Shown piece by piece: positions 27,170 through 39,699 of a stretch of 64,000 bases of DNA; within the stretch, counting starts at the first letter, position 1; the number at the start of each line of letters is the position of its first letter. Location of the stretch: contig NC_133161.1 of NCBI RefSeq assembly GCF_040802235.1, forward strand, positions 145,505,121 to 145,569,120, written 5' to 3'. The notes below the pieces were generated by a model. That model was not told where the DNA came from. It ran no database searches and saw nothing but the letters and a program-made list of their open reading frames with translations. Origin of the DNA: Manis javanica (Eukaryota > Chordata > Mammalia > Pholidota > Manidae). Made by a program: the position numbers and the translations under genes.

Positions 27170-29640
27170 ACAAGTGACAGACATTGGTAAATGGTAACTT
27201 TCAATTTCTGATTATTTGTTGCTAATAAAGAAATACAATTGATTTTTGTATATGGGTTTTGCAACCTGTTACCTTGCTAAACTCACTTGTTCTAGTAGCT
27301 TTTTTTGTAAATTTCTTTAGGTTTTCTACATAGATGATAAATGTTGCCTGAGAAAACAACTTAACTTTTTCCTATCCACCCCGGATATTCTTGGTTTCTT
27401 TTTCTTCCCTGAGTGTCCTGGCTAGAACCTCCAGTAAAATGCTGGAGCAATGGTGAGAGGGGACATCCTTGTACTGTTCCTGTTCTTAGGGGACACGATC
27501 AGTCTTTTTAAGTAGGATGATAGCTGCAGGCATTTTGTGAATACTGTTTATGAGGTTGAAGTTCTCTTCCGTTTCTGGTTTTATCTGGAATGGATGTTAA
27601 ATTTTGTCGAGTGCTTTTTCTGCTTCTACTGAGATGTTCATATGATTTCCTTTTTCTGTGTGTGAATGTGAATTACATGGGACGGTTTCTAGATGTTGAT
27701 TCAATCCTGAAGCCCTCAGATAAACCTCACTTTGTCATGATGTATTTATTATCTTTTTAATATATTGTTGGATTCAATTTGCTAAAATTTTGTTGAAAAT
27801 TTTTGTCTCTATGTTCACAGGGATTTTGGCCATTAGTTTCCTTTTTTTAAAAAAAATGTCTTTATCTGGTTTTAGTATCAGAGTAATACTGGCTCATAAA
27901 ATGATTTGGGAAGTGTTCCCTTCTCTTCAATTATTTTGGAAGAATTTGTTGTATCAAATTGGTATTATTTCTTCCTTAAAGGTTTGGTAAAATTTACCAG
28001 TGAAGCCATCTGGGTCTGAGATTTCTTTGTGGGAAGGTTTTTCACTACAATTTCAAATCATTGAATAGATAAAGGGCTATTCAGATTGTTTGAGTTAGCC
28101 ATGGTAATTTGTGTTTTTCAAGGAGAATTTCATCCAAGTTTCCTAATTTTTTGGCAGAGTTGTTCTTAATACTGTATTATTGTCTTTTTAATATTTGTAG
28201 AACTCACTGAATGATGTCACTTTGCTCTTTCCTGTTACTGGTAATTCGTGCTTTGTTCCTTTTTTTATCTGGATCAAACTGGCTGCAGGTTAATTAATTG
28301 TACTGCTATTCTCACGGAATGAGATTTTGGTGTCATTGATTCTATTTTTTTGTTTTGTTTTGCTTTTTTATTTCATTAATTTCCACTTTGATCCTTTTTC
28401 TGTTTACTTTGTGTGAAATTTTCTCTTTTGAGTTTCTTAAGGTGGAAGCTTAAGCAAGCTTCAGGTTGAAGATATTTACTTGACACTTCTTTCCTAGCAG
28501 AGGCATTTGGTGCTGTAAGGTTCCCCTTCCATGCTGCTTAGCCACATCCCATAAATTCTGCTAATGCTGTGTTTTCATTTTCATTCAGTTCAAAATACTT
28601 TCTAATTTCCCCCTTGAATTTATTCTTTGTCCATGGGTTATTTAGAAGTGTAAGATTCAGATTCTTGACATTGGAGAATTTTCCAGATATCTTTCTGGTA
28701 TTAATTTCTCATTTAATTCCACTATGGTTGGAGAACATACTTAATATGACTTGGATTCTTTGGCTTTTATTTAGACTTGTTTTGTGGCCCAGAATATTGT
28801 CTACCGTGGTACATATTCTGTGTGCACTTGGGAAGAAGGGCTGTTCTGCTGTTGCTAGGTGGAATGTTCTATAAATGTCAACGAGATCAGGTTGATAGTG
28901 CTGTATCCTTATTGACCTTCTACCTATGTATTCTATCACTTATTGAGAGAGGGGTGTTGAAATCTCTGCCTGGAATTATCGATTTGTCTATTCTCCTTGC
29001 AGTTCAATCAGTTCTTACTTTGTGTGTTTTAAAGGTGCATAAATGTTGACAATTGTTATGTCCTCTTGATTAATTGATTCCTTTACCATGAGATGGCTTT
29101 CTCTATCTCTGATAATATTTTTTGCTTTGAAAGCTACTTTGTCAATAGTAACAGAGCAACTCCAGTTTTCTTTTCACTGGTGCTAACATGGTCTATCTTT
29201 TCCTGTCTTTTTACTTTTAACCTATATGTATCTTTATATTTACAGTGTATTTCTTGTAGGCAACCTATAGTTGGGCCTTGCTTTTTTAACCAATCTTATA
29301 ATTTCTGCCTTTTAGTAGGGGGTATTTAAGAAATTTACATCTAAAGTGATTGATTATTGGTGTATTCAGGTTTGAATCTGTCATCTCGCTATTTTTCTTT
29401 TTTTTTTTTTTTTTTCTCTATTCCACTTTTCCTTTTTTTTGGTCACATTTTGGGTTGAGTATTTTAAAATCTCCTTTTTTGTTGTTCTAGGTGGGATGGT
29501 AAATATAGTCCCTGTTACTCTATCTTGGCCAGAAATGGAAGGCCTCAATTTCATTTTTGAAGAACATTTTTGCCGATTATAGAATTCTAGATGGGCAGTC
29601 ACTTTCTATAGCATTTTAAAGATATCATTCCATTGTCTTT
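27170..29640 (-). mobile_element. L1 ORF2, long reverse-orientation copy
   Basis: Landmarks in order include CCAGTAAAATGCTGGAGCAA, GGGATTTTGGCCATTAGTTT, AAGCCATCTGGGTCTGAGAT, TTAGCCACATCCCATAAATT and TTCTTGTAGGCAACCTATAG. A run of about 18 T (29398-29415) sits inside. Many stops and frameshifts show it is inactive. Confidence 0.85.
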
Positions 29641-29664
29641 TGGTTTTTATTATTTCTGTTTAAA

Positions 29665-30060
29665 AGTGCATTAGTTTGCTAAGGCTGCCATAATAGAATA
29701 CCAATAATAAAATAAAAGCCTGGGTAACTTAAACAACAGAAATTTATTTTTGCATAATTCTGGAGGCTGAAGTCCAAGATCAAGGTGTCATCAAGGTCAG
29801 TGTCTTCTGAGGTGTCCTTCTTTGGCTTGAGAAAGCCGTCTTCCCTCTGTGTGTTCACATAGTCTCCCTTCTGTACCTGTCTGTGTCCAAGTCTCTTCTT
29901 ACAAGGACACCAGTCACCTTGGATCAGGACCCATAATGATAAAAATGATCTCATTTTAATTTAATTGCCTCTTCAATGTCCATCACTTTCTGAGGTACTG
30001 GGATTAGGACTTGAACATATGAATTTGGTGCGCAGGGCACAATTCCACCTATAACAAAAA
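29665..30060 (-). mobile_element. MLT1 (MaLR) solo LTR
   Basis: TTAGTTTGCTAAGGCTGCCA, TAACTTAAACAACAGAAATT, ACAAGGACACCAGTCACCTT and GAACATATGAATTTGGTG are the reversed MLT1 landmarks, nearly full length. Confidence 0.85.
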
Positions 30061-30064
30061 GTCA

Positions 30065-30595
30065 GCTTTTAGTCTTTTTCCTTTTAAGATTGTGTGTCTT
30101 TTTTCCTGGCTTCTTTCAAGTTTATCTTCAGCAGTTTTACTATGATGTACCTAGATATGCTTTTCTTGGTATATATCCTGTTTGGGGTTTGTACTTCTTA
30201 AGAATTCTGCTCATTCTCTCAGATGCTCACCATTTATTCAGAATTGCTGAGTCCACTGTCAGCGTCATCCGCAGGCCCCATTCTCTGGATTTTGCGTGCC
30301 TGGTTCCCTGTAGCTGGCCCTTGACTCTCTCATTTTGAAGGTTCACCCCTTTCCAAGTACCCCCAGGACAGGCCTAACAGACCCTAGCATTTGGGAGTGC
30401 TCCTATCTCCCAAACAATGGGATTTTGCATTATCTTGTATTTAAAATTAAAAAATACTTTTTCTTCAATACAAAGCAGTTATATTAATTAAAGAAAACTT
30501 GGAGGCACTGAAAGTTTTACAGAGAAAAATAAATTACCCATTGTCCCATGATATAACTACTGCTGCTAATATATTAATGTATTTTTCCCTTGTTT
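30065..30595. other. Intergenic, partly L1-like
   Basis: TTTTACTATGATGTACCTAG and TTTCTTGGTATATATCCTGT suggest further old L1 ORF2 antisense sequence. The distal part is AT-rich and unassigned. Confidence 0.4.
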
Positions 30596-30599
30596 TTTC

Positions 30600-30940
30600 T
30601 AAATGTTTTCTATCTTTCAGTTTTATTGAGCTATAATTGACATGCAGCACCATGTAAGTTTAAAGTATACAACACAATGATTTCACTTACATATATTGCA
30701 AAGTGTTTACCACAGTAAGTTTAGTTGACATCCATTATCACATGTAGATACAACAAAGAAAAAAGAAAAATTATTTTTCCTTGTGCTGAGAACTTTTAAG
30801 ATCTACTCTCTTATCAGTTTTTAAATATACCATACAGCAGTGTTAAAACTACAGGCATTATGTTGTACTTTTTATCCCCACTAATTTATCTTACAACTAG
30901 AAGTTTGTATCTTTGACCACCTTCATCCAATTCCCCCCTC
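30600..30940 (-). mobile_element. L1M 3'-end fragment
   Basis: TTTTATTGAGCTATAATTGA, CATCCATTATCACATGTAGA, GAACTTTTAAGATCTACTCT and TTATCTTACAACTAGAAGTT are in reversed L1M order. Confidence 0.8.
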
Positions 30941-30959
30941 ACCCCACTCCATGCCTCTT

Positions 30960-31125
30960 TTTTATTTGGCTTTTATATTTCATTATATATACATATGTAT
31001 ACATATGACACATATATGTGTGACTATATGTATATATACATCTATATATAATATCCTTGTAATATGTATATGTATATGATACATATGTGTATCAAATGTG
31101 ATATGATACATATATCATATATATT
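30960..31125. repeat. TATATG/ATATAC-rich simple repeat
   Basis: An interrupted array of TATATG, ACATAT and TATCAT units over about 165 bp. Confidence 0.8.
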
Positions 31126-31139
31126 TCCCCATATTATCA

Positions 31140-31390
31140 AATAATGGCTAGCATTTACTGAGCATTTAGTAAGTGTTGAGCATTGTATTAATGTTTTTTT
31201 TCATTAATTATCTTGCTTAATCTCACAACAATACTATGATGTAAAAGCTGTCATTATCCTCACTTATAGACAGGAAGTTAAGGCTGAGAAAGGTTAAACA
31301 ACTTGTCTGTGAATTGGAGGAGTTGGTATTTCCAACCCAGGTCCATTTGAGTTCAGAATACAGGCTTTTAACCACTAATTTATGCCATAT
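31140..31390 (-). repeat. MIR, near full length
   Basis: CTAGCATTTACTGAGCATTT, TTGCTTAATCTCACAACAAT and AAAGGTTAAACAACTTGTCT in reversed MIR order, ending AATACAGGCTTTTAACCACT. Confidence 0.85.
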
Positions 31391-31399
31391 AATTTTAAA

Positions 31400-32320
31400 A
31401 GTTGTGATATAATTACATACTGTAGCATCCACAGATCTTAGGTGTATAATTTGGTGAGTTGACAAATGTATATACATGTAACCACAGTCATTTATAATGG
31501 CTGCATAATTCTCCTCTGAGTCTTATTTGAACTTTTCACCCACTAAGTACGAAGATAACCACCAGTGCTGCCCCCGGCCTGTCCTCCACCCCAGGCTGCC
31601 TGAACACCCGCCCCCAGCCTGTTCCCAGTCTAGCAACTAAAGGGTGCCTGGCACAGCAAGGGCTTTCAGACCTTTATTTGTACTGGTTGTTTGATATTTT
31701 GAATATTATTTCTGGAAACACCATTATCTACCTAGACAATGCCTCACTTACAGATTTCTAGAAGTGAAATTATTAGGTTAAAAGGCATGCAATTTTTTTT
31801 TTTACAGCTTTTGACATATCATTTTTGTGAGTAGTGTTCCTCTTTTTAAGATCATTTTCTTAGAGGAAATTTGAAGAACTGGGATTATTAGTGCATAAAT
31901 GTACTAAAGATCCTTGATGTCCATTAAAACAGGGTTTTGGCCCCCGACCGGGTCCTCATTCCCTGTCTCACTTAGTGGGTTTAAGTTTTACTGAAGACCA
32001 GCTTTACTTGGGACACCAACTGAGCATTATGACCATGTCCTTTCTATGGCGAATCACAGGGAGGGGACAACTGGTTCTCAGTAGTACACTCCCCAGCTTT
32101 TGGATGGGTAGCAAATTATCATCTGGGGAAAAGAAGGATATTCATATTCCTGGGCAGCCAAGCTGTCTCTTGTTTTATCTTCTCTTGGGGAGCTGCTGCC
32201 TGCCTCCTGCAGCATGTGGAGTGCACCTTGCAGTCAGGCAGCGGCTCCAAACCACCCTTGTGCTTCAGAAGCGAGCGCAGAGCCTGACATGTGTTGGTTA
32301 CCAATAAATAGCTGTTGAAT
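31400..32320. other. Intergenic
   Basis: A likely L1-derived piece at about 31400-31520 (CACAGATCTTAGGTGTATAA, GAGTTGACAAATGTATATAC). The rest is unique, with no exon. Confidence 0.45.
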
Positions 32321-32324
32321 AAGT

Positions 32325-32560
32325 CAAATGAACACTTACTATGCAGGAGGTGCTGCTGTAAGTTTGTTCATATACATTATCTAATTTAACGGCCATAGCA
32401 GTCCTGAGAGATTGGCTTCATTATCCCTATTTTACAGATAAGTAAATTGAGACTCAAAGAGGGAAGAAACTTGCCTGAACTCACCCAGCTATTAAGTTGC
32501 AAAGTCAAGATTTGACTCCAGACATAGTATTTCTTTCCATTACTTGTGGAATGTGATCTG
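32325..32560 (-). repeat. MIR
   Basis: GAACACTTACTATGCAGGAG, CTATTTTACAGATAAGTAAA and AACTTGCCTGAACTCACCCA in reversed MIR order. Confidence 0.85.
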
Positions 32561-32749
32561 TCAGTCACACCATTTTAAAAAACAGTGAATGGTGCTGTCT
32601 GTGCTTGGGTCAAAGGCAGGCACTGAGCTTCAAAGGAGAGGACTGTGGGGCAAGCACTCAGGGGCTGGGGGCTCTCTCTCCTTTCTCAGGCTCATTCTCA
32701 CTGTCACTACCTCTAGCTTGGTCCATTGTGTCTGTAGAAGCCATGGCTG

Positions 32750-32990
32750 CAAAGAGAATTATCACCCTTACACTGCAGGATTTCTCCAAGAATGGGCTAC
32801 AGCCATCAAATCAGAATCCCCCACAGCAAAGACAAAAATGCAGGTTCCCAGAATCCCCAGAGCTGTTAAGTCAGACTTTCAAAGGGTCGAACCCAGCGGG
32901 ATCTACATTTTAACAGTTACACCAGGGGATTCTCTTAAGCACACTTGGAAGTTTGAGAACCACTGCCTTAGAAGGAAAGGTCCACGGCCA
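32750..32990 (-). mobile_element. MER5A-like hAT-Charlie DNA transposon remnant
   Basis: AATCAGAATCCCCCACAGCA, TACATTTTAACAGTTACACC and AAGTTTGAGAACCACTGCCT resemble the MER5A palindromic element. It is degraded and non-coding. Confidence 0.6.
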
Positions 32991-32999
32991 GAGCTGCAG

Positions 33000-33570
33000 G
33001 CCTTAGCAGGGGGTGTGTGACCATGGACAGGTGTTCTCTGCTCATATTTGGGTCACCGAGGTGCACTGGGACTGTCCAGCATGACTGAGAGAGGGCCCTG
33101 GGCCTATCCCATGTGGTGGTGCCACATCTCTGACGCACGTAGCTGCTCTGTGCTGTGATGTAACCAAATCAGTCATCCCATCTTAACTGACATTTAAGTG
33201 AAAGCAAGATGTCATGCTAATCACCAATAAGACTGCCACTGGGCAAGGAGCAGAGCCATGTTGCCTTGAAGCATGAGTCTATTTCTTTGCTTATCTTCAG
33301 GTTCATAGGAATGTCCTCTGACCTTCACTTTTCTTCTGGGGCCAGAGATTTCAAGGGCAGAAAAAGGCGATAGAGTGGGGAGTGAGGGGAGGATGAGAGA
33401 GGCCCTTTCTAACTTATCAAGAGAGGAACTAGGTGGGGCCCCATGTTTTATCAAGAAGATACTGAACTAAAAATGTCACCTCTGATTGTTTGGGGTGAAA
33501 AAGATCCTGGTGGTTAACTGACTAATTTTTCCTCCAATGTTTTTGTATTTTCAGATTTCCTTCAATAAAC
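33000..33570. other. Intergenic, unique
   Basis: No repeat family or exon is recognised. Confidence 0.45.
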
Positions 33571-33574
33571 ATGG

Positions 33575-33810
33575 AACAATAATACCTACCCTTACGTTGC
33601 CATATGGCAGACACTGTTCTGAGCACTTACCTGAAGTCCCTCATTTCATAGGTACAACCACCCTATATGGAAGTACTATTCTAATCCCCTTTTACAGGTG
33701 AGTAAACTGAGGCACAGAGATGGTAAGTAAGAGGCAGTGGTGGGGTCCAACCCAGGCAGTCTGACTTCAGAGGCTGTGTGCTCAGCCTCTATGCTGTAGT
33801 GTATAGTATG
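33575..33810 (-). repeat. MIR
   Basis: CACTGTTCTGAGCACTTACC, CTTTTACAGGTGAGTAAACT and CAACCCAGGCAGTCTGACTT in reversed MIR order. Confidence 0.88.
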
Positions 33811-33934
33811 TTCCTGATGTAAAATGATGAGTGTTAAAAAAAATACTTTGACACATAATTATTCAGACTACTGCCCATGTGCTGTCCGCTTCTGGGGGTG
33901 AAGCAATAACACCAGCATTTACCATGTGCTTATT

Positions 33935-34310
33935 TGGGACGAACTGGTGCAATTTTTATAACATCCTGGAGCTGCACTGCGCTACTCCCCGCACGTGGCC
34001 ACTGAGCACCTGAAATCTGGTTAGTCTGAATCGAGATGTGCTGTATTTATGAAACGCATGCTGGATTTCAAAGACTTCATGTTTTAAAAAAGAATATAAA
34101 ATATCTCTTTAATTTTTAAAAATTGATTACAGGCTAAAATGATAATCTTTTGGACTTGGATATCTTGGGTTATATAAAAGACATTATTAAGGTCAATTTC
34201 ATCTGTTCCTTTTTACTCTATAGTGTGGATACTAAGTTTTTTAAAGTTACGTATATGCAACTTGCATTTGTGGCTCGTGATATAGTTCTGTTGGACGGGG
34301 CTGGTCTAGA
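33935..34310 (-). mobile_element. Non-autonomous hAT-like DNA transposon, family not assigned
   Basis: GTGGCCACTGAGCACCTGAA, GGATTTCAAAGACTTCATGT, ATGATAATCTTTTGGACTTG and TTCTGTTGGACGGGGCTG form the known mammalian block ending in ...TTGGACAGCGCTG. The family name is not certain. Confidence 0.6.
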
Positions 34311-34599
34311 AGGTAGCTGTCTCCATTGCCTGCGAGGGTCATCGAGCTAGGAAGGGGAGGAGGCAAGACTGACATCTGGACCTCAGGTGGCACCTGGCCA
34401 CCCTGTTTCCCCTTTTGCCCTCCTAACGTTTTTAATCCACGCCGGTCAGATCAGGTTTCATGCAGGAAACAAGTAGGGCACCAGTAGTTCCATATAGACT
34501 CTGAACCCCAAACATGCTGTCTGTGGGCACGCTGGGCGGCTGTTATGTGGGACGCGTGTGTAAGGTACCACTGCCCTTGCTAGGCGCTGTGCAAAGCGA

Positions 34600-34850
34600 C
34601 AGCCATGGTGACAGCTGACATTTGCGGAGAACTCACCATTTGCCAGTCACTGCGCTAGGCATTTCATGCTCCTCACCTCGTTAAATCCTCACACCAACCC
34701 CATGAGATTATTGTTATTAGCCCCGATTTACAGATGAAGTAACTGAGGCTTGGCAAGGTTAAATCCACTGCCCAGGGTACCCAGTGTGTGATACAGCTGG
34801 GATTCCATCTTGACTTTGCCCAAATTTTTTGTAAGCCAGAGTTTTGCTGT
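34600..34850 (-). repeat. MIR
   Basis: GCCAGTCACTGCGCTAGGCA, TTTACAGATGAAGTAACTGA and GATACAGCTGGGATTCCATC in reversed MIR order. Confidence 0.88.
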
Positions 34851-34854
34851 TAAA

Positions 34855-36220
34855 CCTGCCTTGCCACCCTTAGACTAGGTGGGGAGACCATGTACATACT
34901 CAGGGAACCCTGCAGGGTAGAAAGTGACAGATGATCTAGCACAAGGCCAGAGGGAAGGGGACAGGAGCCCCATGGATTAGCACCCGGCGACAGGGGACAT
35001 GAGAGGCTAAACTCGCAAATCAGCACATCCCAGGTCACATAGAGACCTGCTGGCTTCAAGCTGCAGAAAGACTCAACCCCACCCTGGTCAGTGTGCCCAC
35101 GTTAGCAGTGTGGAATCCAGGTAACCTGGACTGAGGAGCAGAGCTCGTGGGTTGTGTGTATTTGGTACTAGAACCTTTGCAGAAGGGGCTGGGTTGGCCA
35201 GGCCTGGGGTGAGGCAGGCTCTGTCAAAGGCTGAAGAGCCTGTCATGCTTATTCCCCTGTGGGGATTCCCTCCAAATTGAAGGGGCCGTTGGTTTTCTGA
35301 GGGGTTGCTTCTGGGAGAGAATTCATTTCTAAGCTTGACTGTGTGACACTGGGTTTCTTTATGGTATATTAGTGAATGCAGCTTTGGAGAACTCGCTGGT
35401 CTGCCCTGGTGGTGTCTGGGCTCTTCCCTTTGGCTTTGTCCTTGTGGAAGTCAGACTAGCTCAAGATCTGGATCCTTCTAGAAGCTGCTTCCAGTAGCCG
35501 TTCCCAGGGGCCCCTGCAGTAGCCCTTGGTAACTGTGGGTAACTGCTCTTCCTAGCCCACCTGCCAGAAAGGATATCAGAGACCCCAAAGCTTTGATGGA
35601 TTTGTGGTTTCTGTTCCCTTTCTTCCTCTGGCTTTTCCAGGGTGTATTGCAATAGCGTCTGTGAATAACGGGGAGAGTTCTTGCTTGTTGTTTCATTTGG
35701 GGTCCATCTGCTTCAAAAATTAAAAATCTAGTTGCTTTGCTTTCTTTGTTTTTTAATGCAAATCATCTTTCCAGGATGTCACCATCTCAGAGAATTTGCA
35801 AAATCTAGGTTCTGGGTTTTACAGGCTGAGAAACAGACCCCTGACTGAAGTCAAATCATCAAAACGATGTCATGTTGGTCAGCAAGCTGCTTTCCCTGGT
35901 GACGTCTTCTACATCACTCAACTTTAGCTCTAGTGACATTTTAGTTTAGACAATTCCTTGTTGTGAGAAGGACCGTCCCATGTAATGTAGGTTGTTTAGT
36001 GGCATCCGGGCCTTTGTGCACTTGATGCCAGGAGCAGCTCCCATCCCCCACCAGCTGTGATAACCAAAGGTGCTCTAGGGGTTGAGGTTTAAACAGACCA
36101 ACTGCTCTGGGGGGATTCAGGAGAGTGAGGGGCTGCTGTGTCCACATGTCCCAGAATGCTGGGTGTGCGGGCAGGAGCAGCATTGCGTTTTAAACTCATT
36201 CATATACATCATATACAGAG
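34855..36220. other. Intergenic, unique
   Basis: No repeat family, exon or RNA gene is recognised. Confidence 0.45.
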
Positions 36221-36224
36221 CGCG

Positions 36225-36430
36225 GTTCAGGCTCGGGGGTAGAGTCAGACCTGAACTCAGACCCTGCCTTTCCCACTTACCCGTTATGTAATCTGTGGCA
36301 ACTTGCTTAACCTCTCCTAGCCTGAGTTTCCTCATCTACGATGTGGAAATAACCGGTCCCTGGTTGCAAAGAAGAAATGAGCTATTGGATGTAAGGGTCT
36401 TACAAAGTCACTCAATAGACATTGGGAATT
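36225..36430 (+). repeat. MIR
   Basis: GAACTCAGACCCTGCCTTTC, ACTTGCTTAACCTCTCCTAG and GTTTCCTCATCTACGATGTG in MIR order. Confidence 0.85.
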
Positions 36431-36434
36431 GTAT

Positions 36435-36925
36435 CCTAACAATGAGCCCCAGCCCCCTGCTCCTTGGGATGCAGCCGTGATGAGCCTGGTGTGGTCTGAA
36501 GCTCTGCCAAGTGGAATTTCCAGGGGGACCTGTGAGCTCACACTTGCTGTGTCTTCAGACTTCTCTGTTCGGACATGCGTTGGCTGTTCTGCTCCGTGGT
36601 TGGCAATCTCAGTTCTTCCTTTGATTTCCACCAAAACCAAAACAGATACAAAAAGTAAAAAAATCCCTTACATAGAACATTTGTGAGTGTGATGAGTTTA
36701 CTGAAAACGAGGAGCCGCGCTGGGAACTGCAGCCGCACTGTCCATTGCATGTACAGTTGAACTCCACTGGTATTTCTGGCCTTCAGTGTTATCTTGGTTG
36801 CTTGAGGGTCTCTTTTGGGTACTTCTCCGCAAAGGTGAAGCCATCTCTCTGTCTCCTTCCCCCCACGTCCCTCGCTGTCCACTCTTCCCCTCCCTCTGTC
36901 TCCTCCCTGTTCGGTCCTGGCTTAC
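36435..36925. other. Intergenic, unique
   Basis: Nothing recognised between the flanking MIR and L2 copies. Confidence 0.45.
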
Positions 36926-36929
36926 ACCC

Positions 36930-37170
36930 CACCTTCTTGGAGAAGCCACCCCTGACACCATTCTGTGCAGGCGCCTCCCTTCTTCCCCACCAGCCGTCCC
37001 CTATCGCTTCAGTTCACTCCATTTTCTTCACAACACGTATTACTGCACAAGTCATCCACTTACGAGGATCCCAGTTGTTTATCACCCGTCTCCCTCAGCT
37101 AGAGGGTCAGCTTCACAGGGACAGGGCCCTGTCTGCCTGTCCACACAGCTCTCTCATCCAGAACTAACCT
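36930..37170 (+). repeat. L2 fragment
   Basis: CACCTTCTTGGAGAAGCCAC and AGAGGGTCAGCTTCACAGGG...CAGGGCCCTGTCTG resemble the L2 3' region. Confidence 0.6.
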
Positions 37171-37174
37171 GAGT

Positions 37175-38630
37175 TGTGAACATGGGTTCTGACACCAGCA
37201 GAACAAAGAAGCAGATCTTCAGGTAATACTTGGAAACATAAGCCCCCCCGTAATCCCTGGGGGTGTGGGGAGTGACCATAGATCCCCCCACCTTATGGGC
37301 TGGGAAGCCCAGGATAACCCCAAACTATTGAATCTTTTAGGGGCATCTAAGAAGCTAGGATACAGGTGACATTTTCCCCTAAGAGGTGCTCAGGGCCAAG
37401 GCCACACAGGAGGAGTCCAGGAGGTGGGCTTGGAAGATGGTTGGTTCTGTGTTTCGGAGAATTTGGGACCTTGGGGTCCTGGTTTCCCTCGGTTTCCAGG
37501 ACCCAGGCTGGCCAGTGTGGTGAAGGAGACGGAGTGAGCAGAGAGGAGAGACCTTTCCTGGAGGCTGTCACCAGGTGGCGCCCTAAGCCATGTACTGGAA
37601 GGCTAAGTGTGCAAAGCGGAAGGTCGTTCTCTAGGCCTCTTCTCAGAAAATGACTTGACTGGGTGACCTCATCAGTTGGGTGTTCTTCATTAGGTTCAGT
37701 GGGGTGAATCCCAGGGGGGACTGTATCACATTCTGTCTCAGGTGATGGGTGCAGTTGAGGGTGGTCTTGACTCACTCAGTGATTCTACAGTTATCAACAT
37801 TTTCTAATGACTGCCTCTAAGGCACAAGGCCTTGCACCCGGTCCAGTGGGACATTGCAATCACTTCCTCAGACACCCCTGTCCTGTTCCCTTTTGAGGGG
37901 GCAGAGGAGTGGAAGGTGGGAGTGAGGGCCATGGACTGGCATCTGAGCTTGGAAAAAGAGGGGTGTGGGTGATGCCGTGGAGGACCCCCAGTGCCACCCA
38001 TGCTTCTATCTTATACTCTCCCTACTCTGAAATTGGGGCACCACTTATGAACTCTACCCCATCACTGGCATCTATTACAGACTGACCTATAATCTGACAA
38101 GCTTCTTCTAAGTACATATCTAATCTCTCAAACCAGCCAAATGGCAAAATGTGCTAGGACAGGAATTGGCTCTTCTTCAACATTACTATCTCCCCGACCC
38201 CCACCCAGCATTCAGCACCATGACTAGAACTTAGGGATGTTCAAGAAGGAGCTGGTGATGATGATAAATCCAAGGGTCATCTGCAGTGAGGTATAGGAAC
38301 GTGATGAAGGCCCTGCCTGGCAAGCCTTGCACGTCACAGATATTAAAAAAGATGTCAAAGGCCACTGAGTCAGGGAGGTGCAGGGACTGGACATTAGGGT
38401 GATCGGCAGCTCTGCTTTCAGAAGCAGCCACGTCTCAGGAAGCAGGTAGCAGAGGGAGGCCTCCAGCACAACCCTCATTATCATTCATTTCAGAGGAATA
38501 TGGATGACATTTATCAGGGCTGTGGGCCCCGCTAGGCAAGGACTTGGCACTTAGCTCTGAAAGGTTTGCAATCTCCTAGTGAACATAAGGATACAAATCG
38601 GTGTTATGCCCTGGGCACAGTAAGAGGTGC
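37175..38630. other. Intergenic, unique
   Basis: Contains a strong CTCF-like core near 37568. No exon or repeat family is recognised otherwise. Confidence 0.45.
37568..37583 (+). promoter_or_regulatory. Candidate CTCF core site
   Basis: TCACCAGGTGGCGCCC fits the CTCF core (CCASNAGRKGGCGC) with a single mismatch at the first base. It lies in repeat-free sequence between the two genes. Occupancy cannot be judged from sequence. Confidence 0.45.
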
Positions 38631-38639
38631 TGACAGTCA

Positions 38640-38830
38640 TTCCGCATGCATGAGCGCTTCTATGTACCAGGTGCAGTGCTGGGCACCGAGAGGCAGGAAT
38701 GAGCCGAGGCAGAGATGGTCCTGTCCTTGCCGAATTTAAAATCTTGACAGACATCAATCAAACGATTGCACACATTTAAAATTACTACTGCGATAAGTGC
38801 TACAGAGGAGAGGTACACAGTGGCATGAGA
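38640..38830 (-). repeat. L2 fragment
   Basis: CTATGTACCAGGTGCAGTGC, GGTCCTGTCCTTGCCGAATT and GCGATAAGTGCTACAGAGGA in reversed L2 order. Confidence 0.75.
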
Positions 38831-38834
38831 GCTT

Positions 38835-39695
38835 GTCCTAGGAGAATGCAGCCAGGAAAGCAGCCCCGGGTTCACCCAGCAGAGGCAGGAAGCTCCACAA
38901 CACGTCTGAAGATGGCTAGATGTGGCCTCTGCTCACGCCACCTGCTTCCACACAGACTTCTGTCACCTCAGAGACTGATGGACTGACTGCTTTGTATTTG
39001 AATCTGGGGGATGTCAGCTCCTGAGGGGCAGCTAGAAATAACAGCTCTATCACATTATGGGTTTGATCAAACAGCAAGACACGCAGCTGTTGTCCAGGAT
39101 CCACTGATCACCTATCCTATCATTTCAAGTGGAAAGATGGGTGATGAATATTTTAGTTAGGGTGACCAACTCATCCTGACTTACCCAGGACTTTCCCAAT
39201 TTTGGCCCTAAAAGCCCCATGCACTGGGACTGTCCTGGTTTTAGAACCAAAAGTCCTGCATGCTGGGAACCCCCTGAGTCCCGGGCAAACTGGGGCAGTC
39301 GCTCAGCGGAGCTCTAGTCTCTGCCTGACTCTGCGTCTCAGCTTCCTCATCTGTCAGATGAAGCTGCGCTAGAATAGGGCTTCCTGGGGCTGGCTGCTAC
39401 TTGGGGTGACCAATGCCCAGGCTTCACTTCCAAAGAATTGGCTGGGGGGAAACCCGGATATCTGCTGTGAGGCCAGGATTGAGAACTGCTGCTCCAGATA
39501 ACCTGAGATCCTTTCTGTGCTCTGATTCCCATGGGTGATGAGTTAGGTATACCTGGACCCATTAATTAATTTATCCCCAAGCTTCAAGTGCTGGCCCGTG
39601 TTGCCACTTGTTCTTATTGTAACCACAGAATGTTCTCTTCTCTCTCCCTCTTGGCCACTCTCTTTTTCTACTTCTGACTTACCTGGGCTCCTGAT
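38835..39695. other. Intergenic with an unassigned old repeat
   Basis: The segment 39155-39310 (TAGGGTGACCAACTCATCCT, GGGACTGTCCTGGTTTTAGA) looks like a dispersed mammalian repeat I cannot name. A MIR scrap lies near 39320-39365. Confidence 0.4.
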
Positions 39696-39699
39696 GCTG

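Noticed and set aside
27170-29640. Possible active L1 reverse transcriptase gene
   Set aside because: The antisense ORF2 sequence has many stops and indels, and no long frame exists on the minus strand.
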